From contig CACMJX010000001.1 in the NCBI GenBank assembly GCA_902614055.1, positions 1 through 64,000 on the forward strand: a stretch of 64,000 nt of DNA. Direction: 5' to 3'. The notes under the pieces are model-generated. The model did not search any database, was not told where the DNA came from, and was given only the letters and a program-made list of their open reading frames with translations. This DNA comes from an uncultured Pelagibacteraceae bacterium. GTDB lineage: Bacteria; Pseudomonadota; Alphaproteobacteria; Pelagibacterales; Pelagibacteraceae. Of the stretch, positions 54,465 to 63,669 are shown piece by piece. The translations under genes were made by a program, and so were the position numbers. Within the stretch, counting starts at the first letter, position 1. Every line of letters begins with the position of its first letter.

Positions 54465-55546
54465 TATTCAAAGCCAAAAAAATTATTATTTTTATTTTTA
54501 TATCCAAAAATTACTTTAAAGAGGCTACCCATTTGTTTTTTTTCTAGTAGCCGAGACAAAGTTTCTTTCATATATATCTGCTCTTTATTAGTCTTTTTTT
54601 TCTGTAAAATCTGCGCTCTTTCAACTATACCCATTCTTTCTAGAAAAAACCTTTGTGTGACTACTTTTTTTACTTTAAGATTATTTTTAAGGAAATACTC
54701 TTTTAATAAATTAAAATTTACTAGTGAAGTTATATCTGCTTTACCAAGATTTTTTAACATTATCTCAGTTGAAATTTTTTTATTACCCATCACTGCCTGA
54801 ATTGTATTTGAATTATTACTATTCAAATAACCGTAATCTATAAGTAAAATACCCCCAGAAAGTTTATTTATTTTCTTTATTATTGGATTTAACTCTATTA
54901 ATCCCTTTTTAGGAAATTCAATAAATTTAAGTTTTTTTAATGTTCCAAAAGTCATTATTTGAGCAAAATCTTTTTTGTTACTTCTTATAAACTTTTCACT
55001 AATATCAATATCATCTGTCACTGAATAACATTTTTCAAATAACTCATTATTTATATTCGAAAACTGTTTAATTGGTATTGCATCAAAAAACTCGTTACCA
55101 AAAAAAATAACTGGTCCCTTTTTTATTGAGTTAAAGTTTTTGATCCATTTTATTCGGTTATTATCTATATTTTGCTTTTGTAATTTTTTTAAAAATAAAC
55201 TTTTCTCATATAAGTAAATTTTTATAGCTTTATTTAATTCTGGAAACTGTTTTAAGGTACTAATTATAACTTTAGTTAAACTTCCATCTCCTGGTCCAAG
55301 TTCTACAAAATTAAATATTTTAGGTTTACCCATTTTTTCCCAGGCAGAAATCAACCATATGCCTATAATTTCTGAGAATAGGTTTGAAATAGTAGGAGAT
55401 GTTATAAAGTCTCCATTTTTGCCAAATGGATCCTTGCTAGAATAATAACCTATTCCAGGTTCATATAGAATTTTTTCAATAAAATCATCTACAGGTAAAG
55501 GTTTTTTTGACGTAATTTTAAATTTTTTGAGATTTGGTTTCATCAT
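54464..55546 (-). CDS. SAM-dependent methyltransferase, MidA/NDUFAF7 family
   Basis: The 360-residue protein has the family pattern: GYYSSKDPFGKNGDFITSPTIS near residue 34 and the SAM-binding FVELGPGDGSLTKVI near 81, then FFGNEFFDAIPIKQF near 148. Eukaryotic NDUFAF7 methylates an arginine in complex I subunit NDUFS2; bacterial substrates are not established. It overlaps lgt by 29 bases. Confidence 0.88.
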   Translation of the reverse strand: MMKPNLKKFKITSKKPLPVDDFIEKILYEPGIGYYSSKDPFGKNGDFITSPTISNLFSEIIGIWLISAWEKMGKPKIFNFVELGPGDGSLTKVIISTLKQFPELNKAIKIYLYEKSLFLKKLQKQNIDNNRIKWIKNFNSIKKGPVIFFGNEFFDAIPIKQFSNINNELFEKCYSVTDDIDISEKFIRSNKKDFAQIMTFGTLKKLKFIEFPKKGLIELNPIIKKINKLSGGILLIDYGYLNSNNSNTIQAVMGNKKISTEIMLKNLGKADITSLVNFNLLKEYFLKNNLKVKKVVTQRFFLERMGIVERAQILQKKKTNKEQIYMKETLSRLLEKKQMGSLFKVIFGYKNKNNNFFGFE

Positions 55547-56303
55547 TTCTTTTAAAATAAATTAAAAACCCACATAAAATCATTATGGCGCTTAAAAGTA
55601 TTCCCATACTTACATGTCCAAATAAATATCCAATTTGTATATCTGGCTCTCTAAAAATTTCAGAGGTAATTCTAAAACATCCATAAAGTATTAAGAACAT
55701 GAATGAACAAGTTCCAATTTTATAATTTTTATTAAAAAAAATTAAATTCATTAAAATAAACAAAATAATACCTTCTAAAAATGCTTCATATAACTGAGAA
55801 GGATGTCTTAATTTATCATCATACTTAGGAAATAAAACTCCCCAATTAGAATTTGTAACTTTTCCAACTAATTCTCCATTTATAAAATTTGAAATCCTAC
55901 CAAATAAAATACCTATTGGTGCTGTAATAGATACTAAATCTAAAAAAATAAAAATATCTTTTTTATTCTTTTTTGAAAATAAATAACTAGTAATTATTAT
56001 ACCAATTAAACCCCCATGAAATGACATGCCTCCGTTCCATATCATAAAAATTTCAACTGGATTATTCAAAAAATAAGTAAAATTATAAAAAAATACATAC
56101 CCTAGCCTTCCTCCAATGATAATTCCAATTATTAAATATGAAATATAATCTTCAAATAATTTTTGAATTATATCATCTTTAATTAGTATTTTTTTACAAT
56201 ATGCCCAGCCAAAAATAATACCAAAAATATATGCTAGTGAATACCACCTGATACTTAAAGAGAATATTTCAAAAGCTACTGGGTCAAAATTATTAGTAAA
56301 CAT
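55518..56303 (-). CDS. lgt: Phosphatidylglycerol--prolipoprotein diacylglyceryl transferase
   Basis: A 261-residue polytopic protein with SIRWYSLAYIFGI near residue 16, MSFHGGLIG near 93 and the Lgt signature GRISNFINGELVGK near 135, including the catalytic arginine region. It attaches diacylglycerol to lipoprotein cysteine. First gene of the minus-strand run to ychF. Confidence 0.94.
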   Translation of the reverse strand: MFTNNFDPVAFEIFSLSIRWYSLAYIFGIIFGWAYCKKILIKDDIIQKLFEDYISYLIIGIIIGGRLGYVFFYNFTYFLNNPVEIFMIWNGGMSFHGGLIGIIITSYLFSKKNKKDIFIFLDLVSITAPIGILFGRISNFINGELVGKVTNSNWGVLFPKYDDKLRHPSQLYEAFLEGIILFILMNLIFFNKNYKIGTCSFMFLILYGCFRITSEIFREPDIQIGYLFGHVSMGILLSAIMILCGFLIYFKRNDETKSQKI

Positions 56304-56353
56304 TTGTAAAATTTATTATAAGTTATTAAATATAATTTTAGTAAATAATTATT

Positions 56354-56596
56354 ATGTCAAAATCAAGATTCGTATTCGATAAATTTGCAAAACTAATTGA
56401 ACAAGGTCTGATTAATTACAAAGATATATCCGATGAAGTAATTTCAATACTAAAATCAAAGCGAGATGAAATTGTATTTAAAATGAAACTAGCAAGTAAA
56501 GAAGAAGTAGATATTTTGAACAAGAGAATTAGCAATCTTGAAAAAAAATTAGCAGAAAAAAAGAAAAGAAAAAAAACTAGTAAGGTAAAGAAATAG
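56354..56596 (+). CDS. UbiK/BMFP-domain accessory protein
   Basis: The 80-residue product is a two-helix coiled coil: an N-terminal half with FDKFAKLIEQ and a C-terminal coil with EEVDILNKRISNLEKKLAEKK, ending in a basic tail. This is the shape of the BMFP/YqiC family; UbiK assists ubiquinone synthesis in proteobacteria. It is a single gene with a 50-base divergent gap to lgt and a 20-base 3' overlap with the histidine kinase gene. Confidence 0.75.
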   Translation: MSKSRFVFDKFAKLIEQGLINYKDISDEVISILKSKRDEIVFKMKLASKEEVDILNKRISNLEKKLAEKKKRKKTSKVKK

Positions 56597-57893
56597 TTAC
56601 TTTCAAACCACCTAATTTTGACTTATTAAAGTTAATATCTCCACCATGAGACTTTATAATATCAGATGATATAGATAATCCTAAACCAACACTTGATTTT
56701 GACTTAGATCTACTTTTATCAATTTTATAGAATGGTTTGGTAATATTTTGAAATTCTGATTTTTTAATTCCAGGGCCGTCATCATCAATTGATATGAGAA
56801 TGGTTGAATTTTTTTTTTCTAAATTTACTGATATTTTTTCTCCATACTTAATTGAATTATCTATTAAATTATTGATACACCTCGTGATTAAATTTCTTCT
56901 TCCATTGAAATATGTGTTTTTCTTTATTTTTTTCTGAATATTTTGATTTTCATACTTAAGAATAATTTCGTCCAAAAGTTCTGATATATTAAAAGTTTCA
57001 GTTTTATCTTTAGCACCTGTACTTGCAAACTGAAGGTATTCATTTAGCATTTTTTCCATTTCATCTACATCCTTTGATATTTTTTCTGAAAGTTGTTTGT
57101 CCTTAATAACAGCAAGTTGTAGTTTAATTCTTGTAAGAGGTGTTCTTAAATCATGACTTATTCCAGATAGCATCTCAGATCTTTGATTTAAATGTCTTAG
57201 AATTCTTTTTCTCATCTTTTCAAATTCCAGACCTGCTTTTCTTATTTCCAAAGCTCCTGATGGCCTAAATTCCTCAACATCCTCACCTCTACCAAACCTT
57301 TCTGATGCTTGAGCTAATTTTGTTATAGGTCTAGTTTGATTTTTTAAGAAAATCATCGCTACTGCTATCATCAAAATTGCTGGAACAGTTATCCAAAAGG
57401 CAAATATTCTGATAGAGGATGCTTGTATTCTTTCTTTTGGAAAAAAAATTTGCAAAACTCCATCTCTAAATTTTATTCTTAAATCTACAACTTCCTTGTA
57501 TGAAATAGTATTAAACCAATGTTGACCGATTTTAGGTTTCAATTCTCTTCTTAAAGTCCTATCCATAGGACTAAACCATCTTTCAACTTTTATGTCTGGT
57601 AATTTTTCATTGTCTAAAAACCTTACTGAAAAGCTAAAATTTTTATTGTAAAGGTCGGTAACTATTTTTTTATTATATTCATTTTCATTGTTATAAATGT
57701 CGATAATAGTAACTATTTCACTCACTAGCGCTTTTGTTAAGCCTTTATTAGTTTTAATCCATAAACTGTCAAAAAAAACTAAAGAGATTGTAATTTGTAA
57801 AATTAATATAGGGACAGCAACAATTAGTAATCCTCTATAAAATAATCTTTTAGGCAACATGTTCTTTAAAATTCTACTCAATCCAAAGGACAT
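56577..57893 (-). CDS. EnvZ-type sensor histidine kinase
   Basis: A 438-residue kinase: helix one (about residues 19-40), a periplasmic part to about 163, helix two (165-184), HAMP with RPITKLAQASERF, the phosphoacceptor H247 in GISHDLRTPLTR, N-box NLIDNSIKYG near 350, and G-boxes DDGPGI and GLGLS near 375-410. It pairs with the OmpR-type regulator upstream (20-base overlap). Signal is unknown. It is followed at its 3' end by the convergent BMFP gene. Confidence 0.9.
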   Translation of the reverse strand: MSFGLSRILKNMLPKRLFYRGLLIVAVPILILQITISLVFFDSLWIKTNKGLTKALVSEIVTIIDIYNNENEYNKKIVTDLYNKNFSFSVRFLDNEKLPDIKVERWFSPMDRTLRRELKPKIGQHWFNTISYKEVVDLRIKFRDGVLQIFFPKERIQASSIRIFAFWITVPAILMIAVAMIFLKNQTRPITKLAQASERFGRGEDVEEFRPSGALEIRKAGLEFEKMRKRILRHLNQRSEMLSGISHDLRTPLTRIKLQLAVIKDKQLSEKISKDVDEMEKMLNEYLQFASTGAKDKTETFNISELLDEIILKYENQNIQKKIKKNTYFNGRRNLITRCINNLIDNSIKYGEKISVNLEKKNSTILISIDDDGPGIKKSEFQNITKPFYKIDKSRSKSKSSVGLGLSISSDIIKSHGGDINFNKSKLGGLKVTISLPY

Positions 57894-58551
57894 AACCTTC
57901 TCCTCTTATGGTTTGCAAGTATTTAGGACTTTTAGGAGTTTCTTCAATCTTTTTTCTTAATCTAGTAACAATAACATCTATTGATCGTTCTTTACTTAAA
58001 TCTATTAAATTTGCAATTTCATCTCTTGTAAAAATTTTGCCAGGAAAATTTATCATTTTTTCTAAAATTAGTTTTTCTGTGTTATTTATTTTTAGTCTTT
58101 GGTCATCTTTAAATATAAATAGCTTTTTTAGGTCTATTTTTATATTGCCAAATTCAATAACTCTTTTTATTTCTAGTGATTTAGTTTTGTTTAAAATATT
58201 ATTTATTCTTAAAATTAATTCCTTTGGTTCAAAAGGTTTTGTCAAATAATCATCTGCACCTACTTCAAGTCCTTCAATTCTTTCAGATGGCTCTCCCTTA
58301 GCTGTCAATAATAAAATTGGTGTATTAATTTTTTTTTTATGATCCTGAGTAAATTCTAGTCCAGTTTTTCCTGGCATCATAATATCTAGTACTATTAAGT
58401 CAAATTTAACGACTTTAGTCTTTTCAAAAGCATCATTTGAATCTTTGGCAGTTGAAACAAGATAATTATTTTGGTTTAAATATTCTTTTACTAAATCTCT
58501 TATTCTATCATCATCATCTACAATTAATATATGGGCTTTAAAATTTTTCAT
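57874..58551 (-). CDS. OmpR/PhoB-family response regulator
   Basis: I place the start at ATG 58551 (MKNFKAHILIVDDDD; 225 residues); an ATG at 58578 would add nine. Receiver domain with D56 in VLDIMMPG and K in LTKPFEP near 105, then a winged-helix output domain with DVIVTRLRKKIE and TIRGEGYVLW at the end. The gene order MarR-OmpR-kinase next to ilvE resembles the PetP/PetR locus of other alphaproteobacteria. That would fit control of petABC, but this is inference. Confidence 0.9.
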   Translation of the reverse strand: MKNFKAHILIVDDDDRIRDLVKEYLNQNNYLVSTAKDSNDAFEKTKVVKFDLIVLDIMMPGKTGLEFTQDHKKKINTPILLLTAKGEPSERIEGLEVGADDYLTKPFEPKELILRINNILNKTKSLEIKRVIEFGNIKIDLKKLFIFKDDQRLKINNTEKLILEKMINFPGKIFTRDEIANLIDLSKERSIDVIVTRLRKKIEETPKSPKYLQTIRGEGYVLWIE

Positions 58552-58981
58552 TAATAATTTTTTTAAGTACTTTATCAAAACTTATAACATCGTTAGAATC
58601 TGAACTTAAAAATGCATCATAAATTCTTTTCTTTTGTGCAGAAAAAATTTCATCAAATATTTTTTTTCCTTCTTCAGTTAAATATACATGCTTTACTCTT
58701 GTATCTATTTCATCTCTTTTAAATTCTATAGCATTAATCTCTACCAAATCATTGAGAACTCTATTTAAACTTTGTTTAGTGACCTTAAGCTTTCTTAATA
58801 AACTAGAAATAGTTATACCTTCATACAGAGATATAAGGTGAATTACTTTATTGTGAGCAGTTCCTAGAGCATGTTTATCCAAAACCTTTTTAGCATCAGC
58901 GACAGTTTCTCTATATCCATTGAATATTTTTTCGATATATTCCTTTAATTGATGATCTTTTAAATATAAAAGTTTTTTCAT
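58538..58981 (-). CDS. MarR-family transcriptional regulator
   Basis: The 147-residue protein has a winged helix with ISSLLRKLKVTKQSLNRVLNDLVEINAIE (about residues 55-85) and a wing RDEIDTRVKHVYLTEEGKKIF. It overlaps the response regulator gene by 14 bases and is probably cotranscribed. Its role may match PetP, a MarR protein paired with PetR. It is divergent from ilvE with a 61-base gap where autoregulation could occur. Confidence 0.85.
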   Translation of the reverse strand: MKKLLYLKDHQLKEYIEKIFNGYRETVADAKKVLDKHALGTAHNKVIHLISLYEGITISSLLRKLKVTKQSLNRVLNDLVEINAIEFKRDEIDTRVKHVYLTEEGKKIFDEIFSAQKKRIYDAFLSSDSNDVISFDKVLKKIINEKF

Positions 58982-58995
58982 AATGGTAAGTTATA

Positions 58996-59024
58996 TTGAC
59001 ATATTATATATACAAAGATATTTT
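58996..59024 (+). promoter_or_regulatory. Candidate sigma-70 promoter of ilvE
   Basis: TTGACA at 58996-59001 and TATTTT at 59019-59024 with a 17-base spacer, 18 bases before the ilvE ATG. The -35 is a consensus match and the -10 is weaker. On the other strand the same region holds TATAAT-like sequence that could serve the MarR gene, so the divergent promoters would overlap. Confidence 0.4.
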
Positions 59025-59042
59025 TTCTAAAAAATAAATCAA

Positions 59043-59927
59043 ATGATACCTTACGATAAAAGAGACGGAAAAATTTGGTACAATGGTGATCTTGTTGAGT
59101 GGCAGGATGCAAAGCTGCATGTCATTAGTCATGGACTGCACTATGCAAGTTTAGTTTTTGAGGGTGTTAGAGTGTATGATGGTGAAATTTTTAAGCTACA
59201 AGAACATACAGATAGATTATATCATTCGGCGAAAAGAATGGATATGAACATTCCTTACACAAAAGAAGAAATTAACAAAGCTTGCAATCAAATAATTAAA
59301 ATACAAAACGTTCAGAATGGTTACGTAAGACCTTTTGCTTGGCGAGGAAGTGAAATGATGGGTGTCTCAGCTCAAAAAACAAAAATTAATGTTGCAATCG
59401 CTACTTGGGAGTGGGGTGACTATTTCGACCCTAAGTTGAAAACTGAAGGAATTAAATTAAATATTTCTAACTGGAGACGACCAGCACCAAATACTATACC
59501 GTGGGATAGTAAAGCAGCAGGTTTATACATGATTTGTACACTTTCTAAGCATGAAGCAGAGAGACAAGGATATAGTGAATCCTTAATGTTAGATCATGAA
59601 GATAATGTTGCAGAGTCAACAAGTGCAAATATATTTTTTAAAGATAAAAATGGAGAACTTCATACCCCAATTCCTGATTCATTTTTAAATGGTATTACAA
59701 GACAAACTGTAATTGAATTAGCTAAATCAAAAAATATTAAAGTTCACGAAAGAAAAATTAAACCAGATGAATTATCTAGTTTTGAAGGATGCTTTTTAAC
59801 TGGCACAGCTGCTGAAATTACACCAATATCACAAATTGCAGAAAACAATTACAAAGTTTGTGATGCTATTTTAGACTTATTGTCTAGCTATGGAAAACTA
59901 GTAAGAAAAAAAAGAGCTGCTGCTTAA
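59043..59927 (+). CDS. ilvE: Branched-chain amino acid aminotransferase
   Basis: A 294-residue fold-type IV PLP enzyme. PLP lysine is K157 in PWDSKAAGLYM; HYASLVFEGVRVY near residue 33 and LDHEDNVAESTSANIFF near 183 and FLTGTAAEITPI near 253 are BCAT motifs. It makes Val, Leu and Ile from their keto acids. Its last four bases overlap convergent pgsA. Confidence 0.93.
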   Translation: MIPYDKRDGKIWYNGDLVEWQDAKLHVISHGLHYASLVFEGVRVYDGEIFKLQEHTDRLYHSAKRMDMNIPYTKEEINKACNQIIKIQNVQNGYVRPFAWRGSEMMGVSAQKTKINVAIATWEWGDYFDPKLKTEGIKLNISNWRRPAPNTIPWDSKAAGLYMICTLSKHEAERQGYSESLMLDHEDNVAESTSANIFFKDKNGELHTPIPDSFLNGITRQTVIELAKSKNIKVHERKIKPDELSSFEGCFLTGTAAEITPISQIAENNYKVCDAILDLLSSYGKLVRKKRAAA

Positions 59928-60508
59928 CTTTTATTATCTTCAGATATTGCATGGTCAATACCTTTTCTTAAATATTCATATCCAGTATATAAAGTAAGAA
60001 AAGCAGAAAGCCATAATAAAATTATGCCAATTGTTTGAGCATTATAGTCTTGAAAATTAATTATTTTATTTCCTGTTTCACCAGTTAGTAAAATAGAAAT
60101 TGAAAACATTTGAAGAAATGTTTTTACTTTTGCTAAACTTGAGACAGGAAGTTTAACTCTTCCTTTTGCTAAAAATTCTCTTAAACCAGAAATTAATACT
60201 TCTCTTGTAAGTATTATTATTGCAGCAATAACCTCATAGTTTTTAATAGTTCCATCCATGACGAGCAATATTAATGCAGTAGCTACTATAATTTTATCAG
60301 CAATTGGGTCTAATAATTCGCCAAGTTTGGACTCCTCCTTGAACATTCTTGCTAATAATCCGTCCAAAAAGTCTGTAAATGAAGCAATGACAAATAAACC
60401 AAACGGAATTATATCTCCATAAAATCCTGGTAAATAAAAAGTAAAAACAAATATAGGAACAATAATAATTCTACCTATTGTTAGATAATTTGGAATTTTG
60501 ATTTTCAT
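59924..60508 (-). CDS. pgsA: CDP-diacylglycerol--glycerol-3-phosphate 3-phosphatidyltransferase
   Basis: A 194-residue membrane enzyme with the CDP-alcohol phosphotransferase motif [27 protein letters not shown] (positions about 46-72; the D, G, A, R, G, D, D set is complete). It makes phosphatidylglycerophosphate, the precursor of PG used by Lgt. It overlaps uvrC by four bases. Confidence 0.94.
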   Translation of the reverse strand: MKIKIPNYLTIGRIIIVPIFVFTFYLPGFYGDIIPFGLFVIASFTDFLDGLLARMFKEESKLGELLDPIADKIIVATALILLVMDGTIKNYEVIAAIIILTREVLISGLREFLAKGRVKLPVSSLAKVKTFLQMFSISILLTGETGNKIINFQDYNAQTIGIILLWLSAFLTLYTGYEYLRKGIDHAISEDNKS

Positions 60509-62340
60509 TCGTGAAAGAAATTATATATCTTTTTGGCAACTTTTTCTTCAACTCCTTCAACTGTTTTGATCTCATCCAAGCTAGCTGATTCAACAGCTCT
60601 TGCTGATCCAAAGTGATTTAAAAGAGCTCTTTTTCTTATCGATCCTATTCCATCAATTTGATCAAGTAAAGACTTACTAATACCCTTTTTTCTCTTAGCT
60701 CTATGAGCGCTTATTGCAAATCTATGGGACTCATCTCTCAATCTTTGTAAGAAAAAAAGAGTAGGATCATTCTTTTCAAATTTAAACTCTTTACCATTAT
60801 GAAAAAAGGTTTCATTACTACTATTTCTAAATTTACCTTTTGCAATTGCGATCATTGGAATATCATGTAAACCTAATTCATTAAGTGTTTCTCTAGCTAC
60901 TGAGTATTGTCCTTTCCCTCCGTCAACTATTACTAGGTCTGGCATTGTTAAATAATTGTCTTTTTCTTGAACAGCTCTTTTAAATCTTCTATTTAAAACT
61001 TCTCGCATCATTCCATAATCATCTTGTTCATTCTTTTTAATCTTAATATTAAATTTTCTATATCTTTTTTTTATAAAACCTTCCTCACCATATGTAATTA
61101 GTGCGCCTACACTATTAGTTCCCTGAATATGACTATTGTCATAAACCTCAACTAAATTAATATTATTTTCTAAATCAAATTTTTTAGAAACATTATCAAA
61201 AAGTTCTTTATTATTTTGGCTCTCATAAATTTTTCTATTTAAACTATCTTTTGCATTTTTGAGTGCTTGATTTATAACTTTTAATTTAGATCCTTTTTTT
61301 GCTACTGATATATTTATTTCTTTATTCTCCTTTTGTGAAAGTGTTTTTTCAATTAAAACTTTTTCTTTAATATCTTCACTTAAGATTATTGAGCTTGGTA
61401 CACTTTTGTTTTCATAGAATTGTGATACGAAAGAATTAAGAATTTCTTTTATGTTATCATCTGGATCATGTTTTGGAAAAAAGGCTTGATTACCCCAGTT
61501 TTGTTTTGATCTGTAGAAAAAAACTTGTATGCAAGTTTTTCCAGACTCTTTGTAGCCAGCTATAACATCTGCTTCTACTAAATTAGCTTCATTAATTCTT
61601 TGTGATGACTGAATAATATTTAAAGACTTTATTCTATCTCTTAATATCGCAGCTTTTTCAAAATCTAAATCAGAACTTGCTTTTTCCATCTGACCTGACA
61701 AATTCTTTTGTATCTTTCTTGATTTACCAGATACGAATTCAATTGCACTATCTACTGATAGTTTATAATCATTTTTTTCAATATAACCAACGCAAGGCCC
61801 AGAACATCTCTTAATTTGATAAAGTATACAGGGTCTTTCTCTTTTTTTAAATACAGTATCGTCACAAACTCTTAGCTGAAAAATTTTCTGGATCATTTTG
61901 ATTGTCCAGTTTGCAGAGCCAGCAGAGGCAAAAGGTCCAAAATAAAAGCCCTCTTTAGTTTTTTTTCCTCTATGACGTCTAATCTGAGGCCATTTATCTT
62001 CAATACCAATAAAAATGAATGGAAACGATTTATCGTCTCGTAAAAGTATATTGAATTTAGGTTTGTATTTTTTTATTAAGTTTGCCTCTAGGAGAAGTGC
62101 CTCACTCTCATTTGAAGTACTTGTGATTTCAATTTTCCTTGTTTGAGATAGCATTCTCTCAGTTCTAATAATGTGATTTTTCTCTGAAACATAACTCTTT
62201 AATCTGTTGGGTAAATTTTTTGCTTTACCAACATAAAGTATTACATTTTTTTCATTTAACATCCTGTATACACCAGGAAGTTTGGGTATAAGTGGTAGCT
62301 CTTTTTTAATTGCCTCTTTGCCTATATCAGAACTTATCAT
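60505..62340 (-). CDS. uvrC: Excinuclease ABC subunit C
   Basis: The 611-residue protein has the GIY-YIG nuclease at the N-terminus ([25 protein letters not shown] near residue 23), four cysteines near 160-185 ([25 protein letters not shown]), the UVR motif near 205, the RNase H-like nuclease with [10 protein letters not shown] near 400 and terminal helix-hairpin-helix motifs. It makes both incisions in nucleotide excision repair. Confidence 0.96.
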   Translation of the reverse strand: MISSDIGKEAIKKELPLIPKLPGVYRMLNEKNVILYVGKAKNLPNRLKSYVSEKNHIIRTERMLSQTRKIEITSTSNESEALLLEANLIKKYKPKFNILLRDDKSFPFIFIGIEDKWPQIRRHRGKKTKEGFYFGPFASAGSANWTIKMIQKIFQLRVCDDTVFKKRERPCILYQIKRCSGPCVGYIEKNDYKLSVDSAIEFVSGKSRKIQKNLSGQMEKASSDLDFEKAAILRDRIKSLNIIQSSQRINEANLVEADVIAGYKESGKTCIQVFFYRSKQNWGNQAFFPKHDPDDNIKEILNSFVSQFYENKSVPSSIILSEDIKEKVLIEKTLSQKENKEINISVAKKGSKLKVINQALKNAKDSLNRKIYESQNNKELFDNVSKKFDLENNINLVEVYDNSHIQGTNSVGALITYGEEGFIKKRYRKFNIKIKKNEQDDYGMMREVLNRRFKRAVQEKDNYLTMPDLVIVDGGKGQYSVARETLNELGLHDIPMIAIAKGKFRNSSNETFFHNGKEFKFEKNDPTLFFLQRLRDESHRFAISAHRAKRKKGISKSLLDQIDGIGSIRKRALLNHFGSARAVESASLDEIKTVEGVEEKVAKKIYNFFHE

Positions 62341-62752
62341 GACTTCTTTTTTTTGAAATTTGAATACCTACTGAAGAACAATCTTTCATAATTTCTAATT
62401 TCTCAATTTGAAGGCTAATTTTATCAATTCTTTTATCTTTGAATAGCTCATCGAATACATCTTCCGCTAATGTTTCAAGAAAATTATAGTGTTTATTTTT
62501 AACAAGTTTTTTTATTAATCTTACAATTTTTGAATAATTTACTATTGATTTTATATCCCTATCATTTGAAGGTTTTTTATCTTCGTAGTTTACTTCTAAA
62601 TCAAATTTAATTTTTTGGGGAGCCTCTTTTTCAAAATCAAAATATCCAAGTTTCAAATTTAAAATAAGTTCTTTAATAAGTACTTTTTTTTCGTAATTGA
62701 AAAGTTTTTTATTTTTATCTATCTTAACAATTTTTAAATTATTTCTTTTCAT
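62327..62752 (-). CDS. folB: Dihydroneopterin aldolase
   Basis: A 141-residue protein with the FolB core: [27 protein letters not shown] near residues 25-52 (catalytic-type tyrosine and glutamate), [14 protein letters not shown] near 60 and [17 protein letters not shown] near 83. It converts dihydroneopterin in folate synthesis. It has an N-terminal extension of about 20 residues. It overlaps the hydrolase gene by four bases and uvrC by 14. Confidence 0.88.
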   Translation of the reverse strand: MKRNNLKIVKIDKNKKLFNYEKKVLIKELILNLKLGYFDFEKEAPQKIKFDLEVNYEDKKPSNDRDIKSIVNYSKIVRLIKKLVKNKHYNFLETLAEDVFDELFKDKRIDKISLQIEKLEIMKDCSSVGIQISKKRSHDKF

Positions 62753-63669
62753 ATTCTCGATTCTATATATTCTAATATAACTGGATTGTAATATTGAAAA
62801 CAGGTTGCCTGATCCATACTATGTCCATCTTTAACTTTAAATTTATCTGATTTTTGTTTCCCTAATTTAAAACATTTTTTTCCATCAATTGTGTAATCTT
62901 TAGATATCACGACTCTTTTCATGCCATCAATTTGATCCAACCAATCAGAAGTCAATCCTTCAAAAGGGTCTTTTGGATGAGTAAAAGCCAATAATGGAAC
63001 TTTTAAATTATTTAATATTTCATCATTATACTGTGCCCTTAATTCGTATTGTGCAGGTTTCTTTTCTTTAAATTTTGCCAAACCTGCATCTACTCCTAAT
63101 TTTGCTACCTTATACTTCTTGCTTAATCTATCAAAGCACGCTTGCATATAGGCTATTCCTCCTCCAGCTTTATCAGGATGTCTTGAAAAGAATAGTAGTG
63201 TTGTTAATCCACCGCAAGAATGTCCAGTGACAAATATTTGTTTTCTAGGAACACCAAAAGAAACGAGTTTTTCTATCAACTGTAAATTTTGTTCTACTCT
63301 TTTATCTAATTTTGACTTGCCCTCATATGGTTTTTTTGAAAACCACCACTTTTTTCCCATGTCACCTGCAATTTTATGCGCACACAAATTATAAAGCATG
63401 ATTTTTTTTCCATTTATTTCTTCATCTATTAATGAAACACGGTTTCTAATTTGGTCAATAGATGTACAAAAGTTTTGTTTTCCATCAAAATTACTTTGAC
63501 CATGATTATTGATTAAAATTATCTTATTATCTGGATCTTCAATTGTAGATAATTTTGTTACTTTAAATTTCTTTGATAAAAATCCGTCTTTCTTAATATT
63601 ATGACTGTCTGCTAATGAAGATGATATTGTCAGAATAAACACTGATAAAAATAAACATAAACTTTTCAT
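62749..63669 (-). CDS. Exported alpha/beta hydrolase
   Basis: I place the start at ATG 63669, preceded by a good Shine-Dalgarno site; an upstream ATG at 63702 adds 11 non-signal residues. The 306-residue product has a signal peptide (about residues 1-20, MKSLCLFLSVF then SLADS), the nucleophile elbow VTGHSCGGLTTLLFF near residue 150, and a later acid in FTHPKDPFEG and histidine near the end in KDGHSMDQ. It resembles dienelactone-hydrolase-type enzymes. Substrate unknown. It overlaps the SDR gene by four bases. Confidence 0.82.
   Translation of the reverse strand: MKSLCLFLSVFILTISSSLADSHNIKKDGFLSKKFKVTKLSTIEDPDNKIILINNHGQSNFDGKQNFCTSIDQIRNRVSLIDEEINGKKIMLYNLCAHKIAGDMGKKWWFSKKPYEGKSKLDKRVEQNLQLIEKLVSFGVPRKQIFVTGHSCGGLTTLLFFSRHPDKAGGGIAYMQACFDRLSKKYKVAKLGVDAGLAKFKEKKPAQYELRAQYNDEILNNLKVPLLAFTHPKDPFEGLTSDWLDQIDGMKRVVISKDYTIDGKKCFKLGKQKSDKFKVKDGHSMDQATCFQYYNPVILEYIESRI

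Noticed and set aside
57908-58249. 113-codon plus-strand frame opposite the response regulator
   Set aside because: It is antisense to the conserved output domain; no start signal and no recognisable protein features.
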